From positions 6,117,613 to 6,181,612 of the forward strand of contig BTRK01000006.1 in NCBI GenBank assembly GCA_036245805.1: a stretch of 64,000 bases of DNA. Reading direction: 5' to 3'. Of this stretch, positions 46,801-57,256 are shown piece after piece. The notes below the pieces were generated by a model. The model was not told the DNA's origin, searched no databases, and was given only the letters and a program-made list of their open reading frames with translations. A program made the position numbers and the translations under genes. The stretch comes from Pristionchus mayeri (Eukaryota > Nematoda > Chromadorea > Rhabditida > Neodiplogasteridae). Each line of letters begins with the position of its first letter. Position 1 is the first letter of the stretch.

Positions 46801-48941
46801 TTTCATATCTCACCTTCTCCTTCACTACCACAACCGTTGCATCCTCATCAGGATCAATCGATTCCAAGTCCTCAACGACGATGGAAAGACGAGCGTAGAA
46901 ATTAATGCCGCAGTTGGCGTAGCCTTCCTGCGATATTGCACGCAGTAAACTAAAAATTCTGCACCGGGTGCGCGGCAAGAAAGACGAGCGTAGAAATTAA
47001 TGCCGCAGTTGGCGTAGCCTTCCTGCGATATTGCACGCAGTAAACTAAAAATTCTGCACCGGGTGCGCGGCAAGTAGTAAATTGAAATTAAAATATTAAT
47101 AGGTACACTGGCCTTATTATAACTTTTGCACTTGTATTGCACCAACAATTAACAATTAATTATACTATATCATATTGGATGAAGTGATATCCTAGTCTGA
47201 CTACGGTATCTCAATGATCCTTTTCTGAGTGAGCTTAAAAACAAAATAATGGAAGTTTTTATTATCCTCCATCGTCGACTTTTCAAATGAGACCACTCGG
47301 TTGTGCGAGTTCGAAAAAATGAAGGAAATGACTTTTTTTTCGCGATTACAAACCTAGAAAAGTACTGACCGAAAGATGGAAAGGCATGCATGTACTCAGT
47401 TCCTTGTCGTCGGCGCATAGAGGGAATTGCTGTGCCAGCGTAGGACACGCTTTAGTGAACGTGTGAGGTCCCTGAAATTGTTAGGGACTCCTTTCAGAGA
47501 TTATCATTTTTTTTAAAAATAAGGCTCTCTAAAAATATTACATACGGATCCCAAATTTTCGGAATGCTCTCATCGGGAGGGTGACAAAAGCCGAACCGAC
47601 AAAAGCCCAACGGAGCACCATTCGCTGGGTATTTGAGCTAACATCTGGAGAGTTGTACCATAGCTACTAGTTTGTGCTACATTGCATCACCATGATTAGA
47701 TCCTCTAACTAAGCGAAGATGAGTTTCACTCCATATCCACGTATAGGGGTTCATGGTCTAAATTCTACAGTTTCATCGGAAAATAATGATTAGATAAACA
47801 CCTAATGCCGTAACCAATAGATATTCTAGTACCCCAGAAAATACTATATCCAAGTAATATGGGTATCGATTGGTTACGGTATTTGGTGTTTATCTAGCCG
47901 ATTTTTCTCATAAATTTTAATTTTTAGACCATGAACGTGGATAAGGAGTGAAAATCAAGATCGCCTAGTTCGGATCTAATCGGATTGATGTAGTGTAGCA
48001 GGCACTAGTAACAATGAAACAACTCCCAATTTGCTAGCTCAAATATCCAGCGAATTGTGATCCGTTGGGCTTTTTTCGGTTGGGCTTTTGTCACCCCCCC
48101 CCCCCACATCTCATAAAATAAATGTGACATTTATTATCAAAAGCATGTTTATGGAATTAAGGCCTCACATTTCCGTCCACATTCTTCTGACCAACATCCA
48201 ACGTCGCAATCACGAACTTGGGCTGGCTCTTGTTCGTATTTTTTAACCGAAAGTTGCCTGCGATGGAATGAATTGGTAAGTTTCATTTAAAATTTAAAAG
48301 TAAAAAATAAAATAAAACAACTTAAAAAAACTAACGCGCTAAATGGAATGTTTGGTCTCTCCCTCTCCTTTCGCCAAATTTCCACTGTAAATTCGACACC
48401 GTCAATCTTGAACGAACAGTGTTTTTTAATTGAATAACGGAGTGGATTTACTCAAACCAATGCATGTGAAATTGCTTACAGTGAGAACTCTTGATTCAGC
48501 AGTTCGAGAGTCCCGCCTGAGCTCGATCTTAAAACCACGATTATTAAATATAGTCGAGAAAAGTATTTCGATTGATGGAACGGTTAATCGTAAATATCGA
48601 TACAATTGTAAGTGCCGAAGAAAATCGAACATATGAATAAATACCTTAAATTCGTGTTTCCTGAACTGGTCCTTGCTGCAGAGTGGACCGGGCTGTTCCC
48701 TCTGAAATGGGGAAATTGATTATCATGTAAAATTGATATTCGCAATTAAAGCTACGACTAACCTTCACACATGAACATCCTACATAAGGTTACTTTTTGG
48801 TTCTCATCCTGAAAGTTCCCATCCGACTTAGTGCCCAAAACTGCCAACCTTCACCAGTCGATGCAGTCTCTCCTTCACATCCTTGTTCTCCATCTCCAGC
48901 TGCCTGATCCGCTCCAGCAGCGCTTGTGTAGACTCGCTCAT
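40819..48941 (-). CDS. BTB-domain protein gene E, with a one-base frameshift in exon 5
   Basis: Minus-strand exons: 48849-48941 (MSESTQALLERIRQLEMENK, coiled coil), 48645-48701, 48480-48527, 48336-48406, 48169-48257, 47370-47471, 46814-46927, 46545-46649, 46210-46335, 41583-41693, 41342-41448, 41098-41183, 40819-40883. The BTB/POZ fold spans exons 7-9: VVVVKEKEFLVSAKYLSIWS, FRAYFNADM, FPVDFRELLMVIQPTQKP, LLELAQRFEMPE. Exons 10-12 continue with LTRKIELFLIDFERN, ALMHRW and FVQSFIGNE. The N-terminal half may be a diverged MATH-like fold. BTB proteins of this type are usually Cul3 ubiquitin-ligase adaptors. Exon 5 is 89 nt against 88 in gene F: an extra A in a six-A run near 48240 shifts frame. 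So it is either a recent pseudogene or an assembly error. Intron 9 holds a mariner with a nested insert. Confidence 0.8.
40985..41068. repeat. MITE relative inside gene E intron
   Basis: Holds CACTCGACCGGTCGAGGG and TGTGAAATGAAGAGACC, words shared with the inverted-repeat MITEs at 62529-62620 and 63795-63940 and with 10575-10680. Copy boundaries unclear. Confidence 0.4.
42700..43822. repeat. Palindrome inside the nested TTAA element
   Basis: GAGTTCAAATATACATAATG near 42698 is mirrored by CATTATGTATATTTGAACTT near 43802. CCCACGTGCTTTCAAACTCC near 43044 is mirrored near 43460. Centre near 43260. The left arm continues leftwards to 42552 without a partner, because the next insert occupies that side. 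Confidence 0.8.
43830..44490. repeat. GTCGGGCC fold-back carrying tRNA-like boxes
   Basis: Both ends are made of tandem CCCGACTCGGCC / GGCCGAGTCGGG words (43925-44010 and 44400-44480). Between them, each arm carries a mirrored segment with TGGTGAAGTGG and GGTTCGATCCC about 40 bases apart (44080-44140), and the mirror at about 44280-44330. Centre near 44215. Long open frames here come from the GC-rich repeat and are not genes. Confidence 0.75.
45094..46114 (+). pseudogene. Mariner transposase with one frameshift
   Basis: A DD34D-type cut-and-paste transposase. The N-terminal helix-turn-helix half begins MDSHLYLRAVLLHYYRLGRS (45094), with FCYKWFSRFKKGEFGLDD and RSGRPPS linker and VRELKKDTGTPRSTVSDIL. 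After KLVT a one-base gain near 45507 shifts the frame (stop at 45511). The catalytic half continues from about 45520: ATDEKW, LLMDNARPHR and YSPDLSPCDYH supply the three aspartates. It ends KKGAYIGH at 46114. Close relative of the truncated copy at 14771-15641. Apart from the frameshift and the nested insert ahead of it, the coding part looks young. Confidence 0.92.
46884..47073. repeat. 95-bp tandem duplication over the exon 7 acceptor of gene E
   Basis: Bases 46884-46978 and 46979-47073 are identical or nearly so. The unit holds the first 44 bases of exon 7 and its splice acceptor (acceptor copies at 46928-46930 and 47023-47025, minus strand). Using the outer acceptor would add 95 bases and break the frame, so the inner one is preferred. 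Confidence 0.92.
47577..48106. mobile_element. G/C-run-ended fold-back in gene E intron 5
   Basis: Left end GGGTGACAAAAGCCGAACCG. Right end CGGTTGGGCTTTTGTCACCC with a C run. Arms mirror each other: TCATGGTCTAAATTCTACAG near 47750 has a mirror near 47920. The arm GATTAGATCC...GAGTTTCACTC is also related to the arms of 25353-25921. Confidence 0.82.
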
Positions 48942-50373
48942 TTGTAAATATTACATGGAAATTTTGCAATTAGTCGATGTGCCTTTGTGAGACGGACAAG
49001 GCACATAGATCACACGAAATATCTATGAGCAAGATAACGGTGTAGTTGACAGAAAGATAGATGGAACACCCCTCTAGAAGGACGAGGGAGTGTGTTGGTA
49101 AGAGAGGGTACGGCAGAGGAAGAGGTACTAATATTCCGATAGAGCATTTTGAGATGCGTTTAATTGACCGTTTCCGATAGTATCGCTTAGTGAATTACAA
49201 TCTCGATAACATCGCATTGCTAATGAATAGATTCTTATATTTCGGATATTTAGGAATGTTTGTACATCGCTATGATAGATAGAAAAGATAGCCCAGGTGA
49301 GTAAGGAGGAAAAGGGTGAAACAGAGATGCGCTGAAAGATAATGATAGATATTTCGAAATGATAAAGAACTCCCTAGAACTGGGACAGCAATCGATGACA
49401 TTTCATCCTTATTGACTTATGAATCAGCGGCAAACTACACATTGACTATAATTAACATAATTTAACCATTATTATCTTCAAAAACAAGCAACAAAGTATG
49501 CGAAATCGCGGTATACTAGCTCCTAACACGCAAAATGCATGAACAATTTCTTTAATAATAATTTAGCACAGTTGCTGAACGACTATAGTATCCTATACAA
49601 CGCTGATGATAATAATATTACAAAGCTGAACTCTTGAAACGACGCGTAAATAAGCAAAACACACGTTACTAATCGTTTGAAATGCACGCTCTGCGCTCGA
49701 ACGCGACGCGTCCGCTGGTTCAGATACATAACACGGAGAGTGGGAAAGCTGAATGAAAGGCATAGAGAGCGAGGTAACTGTATTGAAACTGGCTAAGTTG
49801 TCATGGTGCCTCTCACAGAAACGCGACGCCGCACGCGCTCGCTTACAGGCCTGCGTCCGTTGTGCCAGAAGCACGAATAGGGTAAACATAACGGAGAACG
49901 TGTGGAAAAGGTCAGAGGGGAGAAGGGGGAATCTTGTTAGTGACAGCCGGCGAAATAGTGTGACCAATTGACAGAGCAATGATAATGGACCCACTGTGGA
50001 ATTTGCGGTTCTACACCATTATCTAAGGTACAATTGAAATTTGCAGTAGTAACGCGGTCGAAATGGCTCTGAAACTGTAACAAAGTCCGAATCGGATTAA
50101 TTCCCCCCCCTCGCGATTCCTTTCGGACCACATTTTCCCATTGGGACTTCGATAACGGTTCAGAACCGAGACTGTCTCGATCAATGAGTGGTTCAATCGA
50201 CAACTGATTTATCTGGATACACGATCAGTTGTTCATACTTGTTTCATATACCCATTGCAGCTGTTTTACACATCAGTGACTTTTAGCTGTGACTTTTAGC
50301 TGTGACTTAATTAATCCTAATCCTTGTGTGCCTAATCTTTGCTAATTACTAGTATGGTTAATTTCTTTCGTTG
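48942..50373. other. 5' flank of gene E
   Basis: No exon found. Just upstream of the start, ACATGGAAATTTTGCAATTAG (48952-48973) is shared with genes G and I. GC-rich words AACGCGACGCGTCCG (49699) and AACGCGACGCCGCACGCGC (49821) occur farther up. A TATAATTAA-rich tract at 49440-49560 has no features I recognise. Confidence 0.45.
48945..48990 (-). promoter_or_regulatory. Shared 5' motif of genes E, G, I (weak in H)
   Basis: On the plus strand: ACATGGAAATTTTGCAATTA then GTCGATGTGCCTT at E, ACATGAAAATTTGCAATTAG then TTGTTGCGACCTT at G (51222-51255), ACATGACAATTTGCAATTAG then TTGATGCGCAATT at I (57329-57362). In E and G it ends within about 15 bases of the start codon. It could be 5' UTR, an intron end or a promoter element. 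Confidence 0.5.
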
Positions 50374-51210
50374 CTAATATCTACGTGCTTGGGCGGAAGC
50401 GAAGCCCCTGCGGTAGGCTCTTTCAAATTCTCCTTCTTTCGCATTATCGCCCTCTTCAGCCGTTCCATTAATGTGCCTGAGAGTATTACGTATTTCATAG
50501 ATTTGGGCAGAATGTGTTGTCATGCCGGCCAGCCCCTCATCAGAGAGTTCTGAAAGCGTGTACGAAGAATATCCTAAAGTGACCAAAAGTTCCCTAGTTA
50601 CCAGCACTCACCGTTCGAGTCGGGCCTCCCCCCGCACTTGGCACCACAGAATGGTTTCATACTTTTAATGGCGAATGCTACGATGACGAGAACGGAAAGC
50701 ATGATAAGTAAAGAGACGATTTGGGAGATTTGGGAATCTGCAAAAAAGTAGATTTCTAATTAAGCGAAAGTACAACTCATCTATTCATGCAATACCACCC
50801 CCAGAATATTTACATGACTTTGAAACTAAAACAAACCATAATCTTTCGGAATGAATATTGCGCAGCCGTCTGAATGAAGCCCCAGCCTCCGTCCGTTTTC
50901 CCTCAAGCACTGTTCCATCTGAAAAGTTGGGGATTTTATTATTCAAAATTATTTGATTATATGCTAATTCAGCGTTCAGTCTGTTCTCAGGTTATCAGCG
51001 ACCTAGTGGCGCGGGGGTGGCAAACGCGCCTTGCATGGATGCCTCAACTTACGTTTTTATATGATAAGAAAGGATGCCAAGTGGTCATATTCGCAAAACT
51101 GGCTAAATATCGAATAATAGCATGAAGGACACAGTTTCCAGCCGGTGGACCAACTTGTTGTTGTCCATCTCCAGCTTCGTAATGCGTTCGCGCAGCGCCT
51201 CTGTGCTCAT
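50374..51210 (-). CDS. Small coiled-coil membrane protein G
   Basis: Four minus-strand exons: 51133-51210, 50837-50918, 50612-50737, 50374-50549. Total 462 nt, 153 residues. Residues 1-26 (MSTEALRERITKLEMDNNKL...) form a coiled coil. Exon 2 carries MEQCLRENGRRLGLHSDGC, a motif shared with H and I. Exon 3 holds one membrane span (IVSLLIMLSVLVIVAFAIK) followed by a Cys-rich FCGAKCGGRP. Exon 4 is a charged tail ending SAQARRY. No signal peptide, so the span probably acts as signal anchor. Function unknown. The first exon is closely related to exon 1 of BTB gene E, 2.3 kb downstream on the same strand. Start chosen as the first ATG of the conserved exon. Confidence 0.68.
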
Positions 51211-51379
51211 CTGAAAAATTTTACATGAAAATTTGCAATTAGTTGTTGCGACCTTCTGCATGGGTTCTAGAAAAACCTGGAAACAAATATACCGAATAAA
51301 AACTAAAATACTGCCAATGAACTGACACGTCAATCAATTGAAACGCCCCCACACCCCCCGCACACCCCCGCACTACAAA

Positions 51380-51435
51380 AGGGAACCATTTGGAAGACAC
51401 GCAACGCGTGCACGCACGCGTGAGGTCACTGTCTA
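51380..51435. promoter_or_regulatory. GC-rich block upstream of gene G
   Basis: GAAGACACGCAACGCGTGCA then CGCACGCGTGAGG, about 190 bases upstream of the start. The equivalent block for gene H is 55233-55275 (GAAGACACGCGACGCGACGC, then GTGCACGCG), at the same distance. Related GACGCGACGCGT words occur upstream of gene I (57948) and gene E (49699). The CCCCCGCACTAC word before it is also shared by G and H. Confidence 0.5.
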
Positions 51436-51539
51436 AGATACCTGACTCGATTGGTGACAGCCGGCGAGAGAGAATAATGGATAACTAGAGAGCTCTTGTC
51501 TCTTTACGTTATTCTTTTGCGGAGAGGTCGGATCATAAT

Positions 51540-51678
51540 CACCTTTAGGGTTTCAATTTTCAGGTCATTTAGGCTCAGTTTCGGATATGTTTCAGGTGCG
51601 CTATCTATCTGGCGATCTGGCGCACCTGAAACACATCCGAAAATTACCTGAGATTACCTGGAAATTGAAACCCTAATC
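51540..51678. mobile_element. Short palindromic MITE
   Basis: AGGGTTTCAATTTTCAGGTC at the left and its mirror-like ACCTGGAAATTGAAACCCT at the right, with TTTCAGGTGCGC and GCGCACCTGAAAC inside. Centre near 51608. Confidence 0.75.
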
Positions 51679-51944
51679 ACCTTCCGGATGATAGCCAAAT
51701 TATGGACCGCAGAATATCGGCAAAATCACATTGAGCGAACCTACTGTGATCACGGGGAAGCGCTACTTTTTTTCGAATGCTGAGTGTAGCAGCCGACTGT
51801 GATCGCTTTGCACCAGTGTTCAGGGTATATTTTAAGCGAAGAATGATTCGAATTGAAAGAGTGATGTCGTCGGTTTTGTTAATGCAATCAATTGCGTGAT
51901 TTCACACCGATCGAACAGGCTAAAGATAATGCAAAATGGAGGTG

Positions 51945-52072
51945 AACTGATGAGATAGAAAAATTTTCTTGGAAATGGACACTTTGTCAAAATCTGAACA
52001 AAGGAATTGCCAGAAAAGCCTTTGTTCAAATCTTGATAAAGTGTCCATTTCTCAAAATATTCTGCGAACTCA
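51945..52072. mobile_element. Short palindromic MITE
   Basis: CTTGGAAATGGACACTTTGTC with mirror AAAGTGTCCATTTCTCAAAA, plus ATGAGATAGAAAAATTTT and its partner, around a GCCAGAAAAGCC loop near 52015. Confidence 0.7.
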
Positions 52073-52366
52073 TCGGTGCACCAAATGCAAAGTCATCCCT
52101 ACATTTCGCCATACAATCAATTCACTTTATTAGTCACGAAAACTTGGGAACAATATTACTAAATGCCGCCAAATACACAAAGCAGTAAAGAGATCTGAGG
52201 TATGAATAACTAACCAGATCACATTCATGAGGGCATGTAATGGCCGAAGTGGTAGATCATGTCGGATTGTCGGATGAATGGCAAATTGATTAAGAAGGTA
52301 TCAAATTATAATCATAATCGACTTTACTACAATTTTAGGCAATTATGACTAATGATACGATGGTAA

Positions 52367-55056
52367 TTAATGTTGTTCATCATTCGCAAGTGAAGGTTCC
52401 TGAGAAGGCGCGTGCGCTTCTCTGAAATTGTGCTATGTTATACTAAAATAATTGCATAAACATTAAAGAAAAAAAAGATATATTTGGGATATGAAATCAT
52501 ACGAAGGCCCAAATTGCCCAAATTCACTCATATTCACGGAATTTCATTTGCAGTGGCCGTTTTTCTCTGAAATTATGTTGTGAATATTAATCCGACTTTT
52601 CTGCTCGGTTCAGGAATGAATCAGACCAATTGCCCATAAACTAAACAGATTTGACACTGTTCTCCAGGCTTCTCTCGGGCGATAGGTCGGATGAGAACGA
52701 TTGCATTGCATCATACCGCCTTTGATATATCACATACGCCTTTGATATATCACGCGTCATGATGCCATAGTTTTCATCAAACCTAGTGTCGGGCACCGTT
52801 CGCGTCGGGAAACCGTAGACCTCACTTGCAGTTTTGTCGGGTATGAGTCAAGTGTGCTAATTTAATGTATGAGCATAACTTGCCACTCACCGTTTGAGTT
52901 GTGCGAACCTTTGCCTCCCTTGGCAACAGCAAATGAAAATGCTGAGAGCGATGGTAAGGAAGAGGAAAACGAAAATGATGGCATTGTCAATGTTGACATC
53001 TGCAATGAACGCAATTCAGACTTGCAATAGAGAAAGGCTTCGCACTAGAGTTCTCTCATGGGATACTAGTACTGCCTCGGATGTTTCAAGTGCTTTAGAT
53101 AGCCGAAGAGCATTTGATTATTCAGCGCACTTGAAGGCTGCATGAACAGACCATACACATTTTCCAATAAGAGAACCCTACTCCGCAAGAAATGGCGCCC
53201 TTCATTTTCCGTGCTCTCTCGCCGGCCAAACAGCTGAGATAGTACGCTGAATAAAGTGAGCATTTCTTGCGGAGCCATCCATAATCAGATAGCTCTAACA
53301 ATGATGAGAAGTTTGCCAGCTTAACCATACTTCAATTACTCGAATGATAGCTATTACCCAAAGTAAGAAAATCCCCTTTCGGCGCGTTCATTTTCACTGC
53401 AGAATATAGGTTAAAGTGAAATATGAGTGACTATCTGAGAGAACTGATCAGAGGCCGTACAGCGAAAAATAAAGTGTTGATTTTAAGATATCCCTAGGGG
53501 TAACGTTTCACGTAGAGTCCGAAAATCGACCTTAGAAAGACGTATCTCAAACCCCTGATTTCGCGCGGTGCACCACAGTTGGGTGGTCGGTTTTTGAAAC
53601 TTTTAAACGGCAGTTTCAAAACCCCATACATACTTAAATTCTCAAATATTTCGATGAGAAAAACATTTTTACTGTTGGAAGTACAATGCTAGCTTGTCTC
53701 TGAAAAAAATTATGCCCATTTAAATTTTCAAATTTGACACCCTGAAAATTTTTCCAAAAGGCGTGCATTTTTAACTATGTTCATTAAATTCCCCATGAAA
53801 AGTTACCCCAGGAGCCAAATTTTCGCTTTAATATGCGTGACGAATTGTATTTATTCCTTGCGCTGAAGATGTTAGAATGCCGAATTTTTTAACATACATT
53901 GATTTTTCTGAAATACCACAATGAACTACGAACGGCTCTATGTTGTTTATGACTATGTTGTCTGCAGGTGCTGAAAACCGATTTTTCAGAAATTTGTCAA
54001 GCCTCGAGTTTTAGATCATTTTTAAATTCCTTGGGTGCAGACTAGTCATAAACAACATATAACCGTTCGTAGTTCATCGTGGTATTTCAGAAAAATCGAT
54101 TTATGTTCAAAAATTCGACATTCTAACATCTTCAGCGCAGATAATAAATACAATTCGTCACACATATTAAAGCGAAAATTTGGCTCCTGGGGTAACTTTT
54201 CATGGGGAATTTAATGAACATAGTTAAAATTGCACGCCTTTTGGAAAAATTTTCAGGATGTCAAATTTGAATATTTAAATGGTCATAATTTTTTTCAGAG
54301 TCAAGCTAGCATTTTACTTACAACAGTAAAAATGCTTCTCGTCGAAATGTGTGACAATTTAAATATGTATCTGGTTTTGAAACTGCCGTTTAAAAGTTTC
54401 AAAAACCGACCACCCAACTTTGGTGCACCGCGCGAAATCAGGGATTTGAGATACGGCTTTCTAAGGTCGATTTTCGGACTCTACGTGAAAAGTTACCCCT
54501 AGGGACATCTTAAAATCAGCACTTTATTTTTCGCTGTACGGCATATAGGTAGAATTGCTCAATTCTCTCAGATAGTCACTCATATAAATAAGTCTGATTA
54601 TGATGCCATGCTGTGTTCATCATTGGCGGCATGACGTTCTCATTCCACCTAATGCCTTAGAAAACATACTACTACTCGCTTCCGAACGGAATGGCGCGCA
54701 GGCGTCGGACTGGTGAAATAACCGCCGCCCGTTTTCACTCAAGCACTGCTCCATCTGGAAAGGTTTAGTTTCTCAAATTCATTATTTTTTCAAACCCATG
54801 TTTTTCAATATGCTTACCACTTTGATTATTTTTTTAAAAATTATTTTTTAGTTAGAAATGGTCAAATCACAAAAACGTCCATTATTACATAATCATACGC
54901 GCAATTTGTGAACACAAGCTGCTGGGAAGTTTGTCATGATTTCGGAAAGAAATATGACACATTAATTACATTTGCAAGTCGGTTAAACATCGCGCGAAAC
55001 TCGTTGTTGTCAATCTCAAGCTTCTTGATGCGCTCCAACAGTTCCTCTGTACTCAT
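52367..55056 (-). CDS. Small coiled-coil membrane protein H
   Basis: Paralogue of G. Exons: 54970-55056 (MSTEELLERIKKLEIDNNEF), 54676-54754 (MEQCLSENGRRLFHQSDAC), 52891-52999 (membrane span IIFVFLFLTIALSIFICCC), 52367-52421. Total 330 nt, 109 residues, in frame. The donor of exon 2 (gaagcga|gtagta) was chosen to match the phase of G and I. The tail is short (EAHAPSQEPSLANDEQH). Intron 2 contains a 1.16-kb fold-back and intron 3 a small MITE. No signal peptide. Function unknown. Membrane topology is probably N-in or signal-anchored; that is inference. Confidence 0.62.
52681..52800. mobile_element. Small palindromic MITE in gene H intron 3
   Basis: GGTCGGATGAGAACGATTGC at the left, GCCATAGTTTTCATCAAACC at the right, with two CGCCTTTGATATATCAC copies in the centre (a local duplication). 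Same family as 28668-28751. Confidence 0.6.
53425..54582. mobile_element. 1.16-kb fold-back in gene H intron 2
   Basis: Left ATGAGTGACTATCTGAGAGA and right TCTCTCAGATAGTCACTCAT mirror each other, as do AAAATCGACCTTAGAAAG (53522) and CTTTCTAAGGTCGATTTT (54457). Centre near 53995. Long arms of about 560 bases with few differences. No terminal TTAA or TA could be fixed and no coding signal. Confidence 0.85.
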
Positions 55057-55232
55057 CTGAGAATTTTTATGTATTCAATTAGAAATTATAGTAATTGTTC
55101 TGCAGGTGTTCAAGCAACATGGAAAACGCGAAAATAAAGAGAACGAGAAAAATACTAAAGCACTAAAGCGATGAACAGAAATGCCCCCGCCAACTCCTAC
55201 GCATACACCCCCGCACTACAACAAGGCACCTT

Positions 55233-55280
55233 TTGGAAGACACGCGACGCGACGCGTGCACGCGAGTGCATCATGTCAGT
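55233..55280. promoter_or_regulatory. GC-rich block upstream of gene H
   Basis: GAAGACACGCGACGCGACGC followed by GTGCACGCGAGTG, about 190 bases upstream of the H start. It matches the block upstream of G, along with the flanking CCCGCACTACAA word. Confidence 0.5.
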
Positions 55281-55594
55281 TGGCTGACCCGCTTGGGAAC
55301 AGCCTGCGAGAGATGTCTCCATTCTCCTTGTGGAATCGTTCTCGTTCACACCCATATGAGTACGATAAGTTGCTCATCTTTATTAAAGACGTAAATGACA
55401 TTGACAGTGTACAGCAACAAGGGTGATCGAGAAATGGAAAATATTAAAATTAGGCAGTTGTAGTGGATGCGTAATTTCAGAAGTATTTCCGATTGATTGG
55501 ACACATTTATGTTTAATGAAAATTGGTATGATAATAAGCGAATGATTGCTACTTGATACACAACTATAAATCGGATGTCGAGGTAGAAGGTGTC

Positions 55595-55745
55595 TGCACT
55601 AGGCCAGATGATCACCGACGGATGGTAACCTACTGGATGGTAACCGAATTCTAAACAATGATGCATGTTCTACATAAGAGTACATTTTTTGGTTATCATC
55701 CAGTAGGTCACCATCCGACGGTGATCACCCGACCTAGTGCCAAGG
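55595..55745. mobile_element. Short palindromic MITE
   Basis: GCACTAGGCCAGATGATCAC at the left and GTGATCACCCGACCTAGTGC at the right; inside, ATGGTAACCTACTGGATG and CATCCAGTAGGTCACCAT. Between genes H and I. Confidence 0.8.
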
Positions 55746-56062
55746 TTTCACAGAGTCTTACGTACATTGATTACACGATATGCAAGTCAACGCCGAGGAG
55801 AGGCACGAGGTGTGTACGGAGGTGGTCGATCGTCACTGATATTTCGATTTATTGGCTCACTTTCTCGTTTTCTCTAACATCCGACTGTATTGTTAGGGCA
55901 TTGCTTGAAATTTGTGAGTACATCAGTATGTTTTTGGGCTGTGACCCGAAACCCGAAAACCGACCCGAAACCCGAAGCGAAACCCGAAACGAGACCCGAA
56001 AAGCCATTCACTACTTCCTTTTCTAATTTTTTCCAATCTTCCCTTTACGTTGTTCATATTTC
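55746..56062. other. 3' flank of gene I
   Basis: No exon seen. Contains a tandem run of about seven CCCGAAAC-type words at 55942-55999 (CGAAACCCGAAAACCGACCC...). Confidence 0.4.
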
Positions 56063-57256
56063 TTACCGTTCCGCTCGAACGCGGTTTTCTCTGGGCGGAT
56101 TCCGAGTTGGTCTTTGAGCTACCACTCCATTTTCCTGTTTCTTCTTTTCGTGCTTCTTGATGCAGCAATAGATCACGACAACTAAGAGAAGTAAGATTCC
56201 TAATACTGCCAAAGATTCGCCCTTCGTTGGCGGTGCGCTATCTGCAAAGATCAAAGGACAAAGGTCAACTATTAAAAATCAACGGAACCATAATGGGCCA
56301 TATCAACATCAAGTTCAGGGATGAGGGACAATATGTCAAATGTCGAGCCAGAATAATCCTCATCGTATCGCAACAAGACTTCTCGCGAACTACCGAGATA
56401 GCTGTTTGCTCATATTTTTCTTATGCACTTACTAGTTAGTTAGTTCCAATAAAATAATCGGATGTAAAGGCTATAAATGGCATGATGAAAGATCCCGACA
56501 TGTACGTACCACTGACGTTGCTGGGTCGTTGAATGATTGACTCGATCGGGTTGAATGTTGGTGCTTCTAAAACCATATGATAATACAATGCGTAGATCCA
56601 TGGTTTCCAGTGTTGCCAAAATTTTTCGATCTTCGCAAAGTTCTGTTATCGGTTAGAATCGAGAGAGCTTTATGATACGAGGGATCGAAACATGTTTTGC
56701 ACAGCCTAGTTACATACCTGTTGGTCGTGGAATGAATGTTTCGCATACATGCGATCCGTTCAGCAACTTCCAGCCATTATCTATCAGACATTGCTCTAAC
56801 TTAAATGATTCGGTTTGAAATCCGAACATCGAATCGATGAATGGTGTCTTCGCTCTCGCCGATAGATTTCTAGCTCTCCCCCTGTTTCCTCTACCCTGTC
56901 TATATTCTATCACTCGACGATAAAGCTCTTGGTCTCGACTGCTTGTGAGCTAACACTGAATCATACGATTTAAATGGTATTCATATAGAAAATTAAGGTG
57001 ACTCGTGTAAAGTAAAGGACACTCAAATAATTCAAGAATCGAAACTTCGAAATATAGTTCGTCAACTACCGTTTTTTCTTACCTTTTCCATTCGGATCAA
57101 CCGGTGGTGGAGGTCGGTAATGGTCCGCTGAAACACCTCGTTGGCCGCCTCGAGATCATTTAGGCGAGCGATGAGATCGAAGGTAGAATGACTATCTTTA
57201 TTGGCCGAATTTCCATTTCCCATCAGAAGAATTTGCAATAGGACCTGTAAAAACAT
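56063..57256 (-). CDS. Small coiled-coil membrane protein I
   Basis: Exons: 57083-57256, 56718-56799, 56510-56566, 56063-56241. Total 492 nt, 163 residues. Exon 2 is 82 nt, the same as in G, and carries the family motif LEQCLIDNGWKLLNGSHVC. The N-terminus MFLQVLLQILLMGNGNS is hydrophobic and may be a weak signal peptide. It is followed by a coiled coil (LIARLNDLEAANEVFQ...). The membrane span LAVLGILLLLVVVIYCC in the last exon is followed by a basic KKHEKKK stop-transfer tail. An alternative is that 57242 is a splice acceptor (tttacag) and the true first exon lies further up. If the signal peptide is real, the coiled coil and Cys pair are extracellular. Confidence 0.66.

Noticed and set aside
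55890..56168. Frames with NPKTDPKPEAKPE or SRFGFRFGFR repeats
   Set aside because: They come from the short tandem CCCGAAAC run at 55942-55999.
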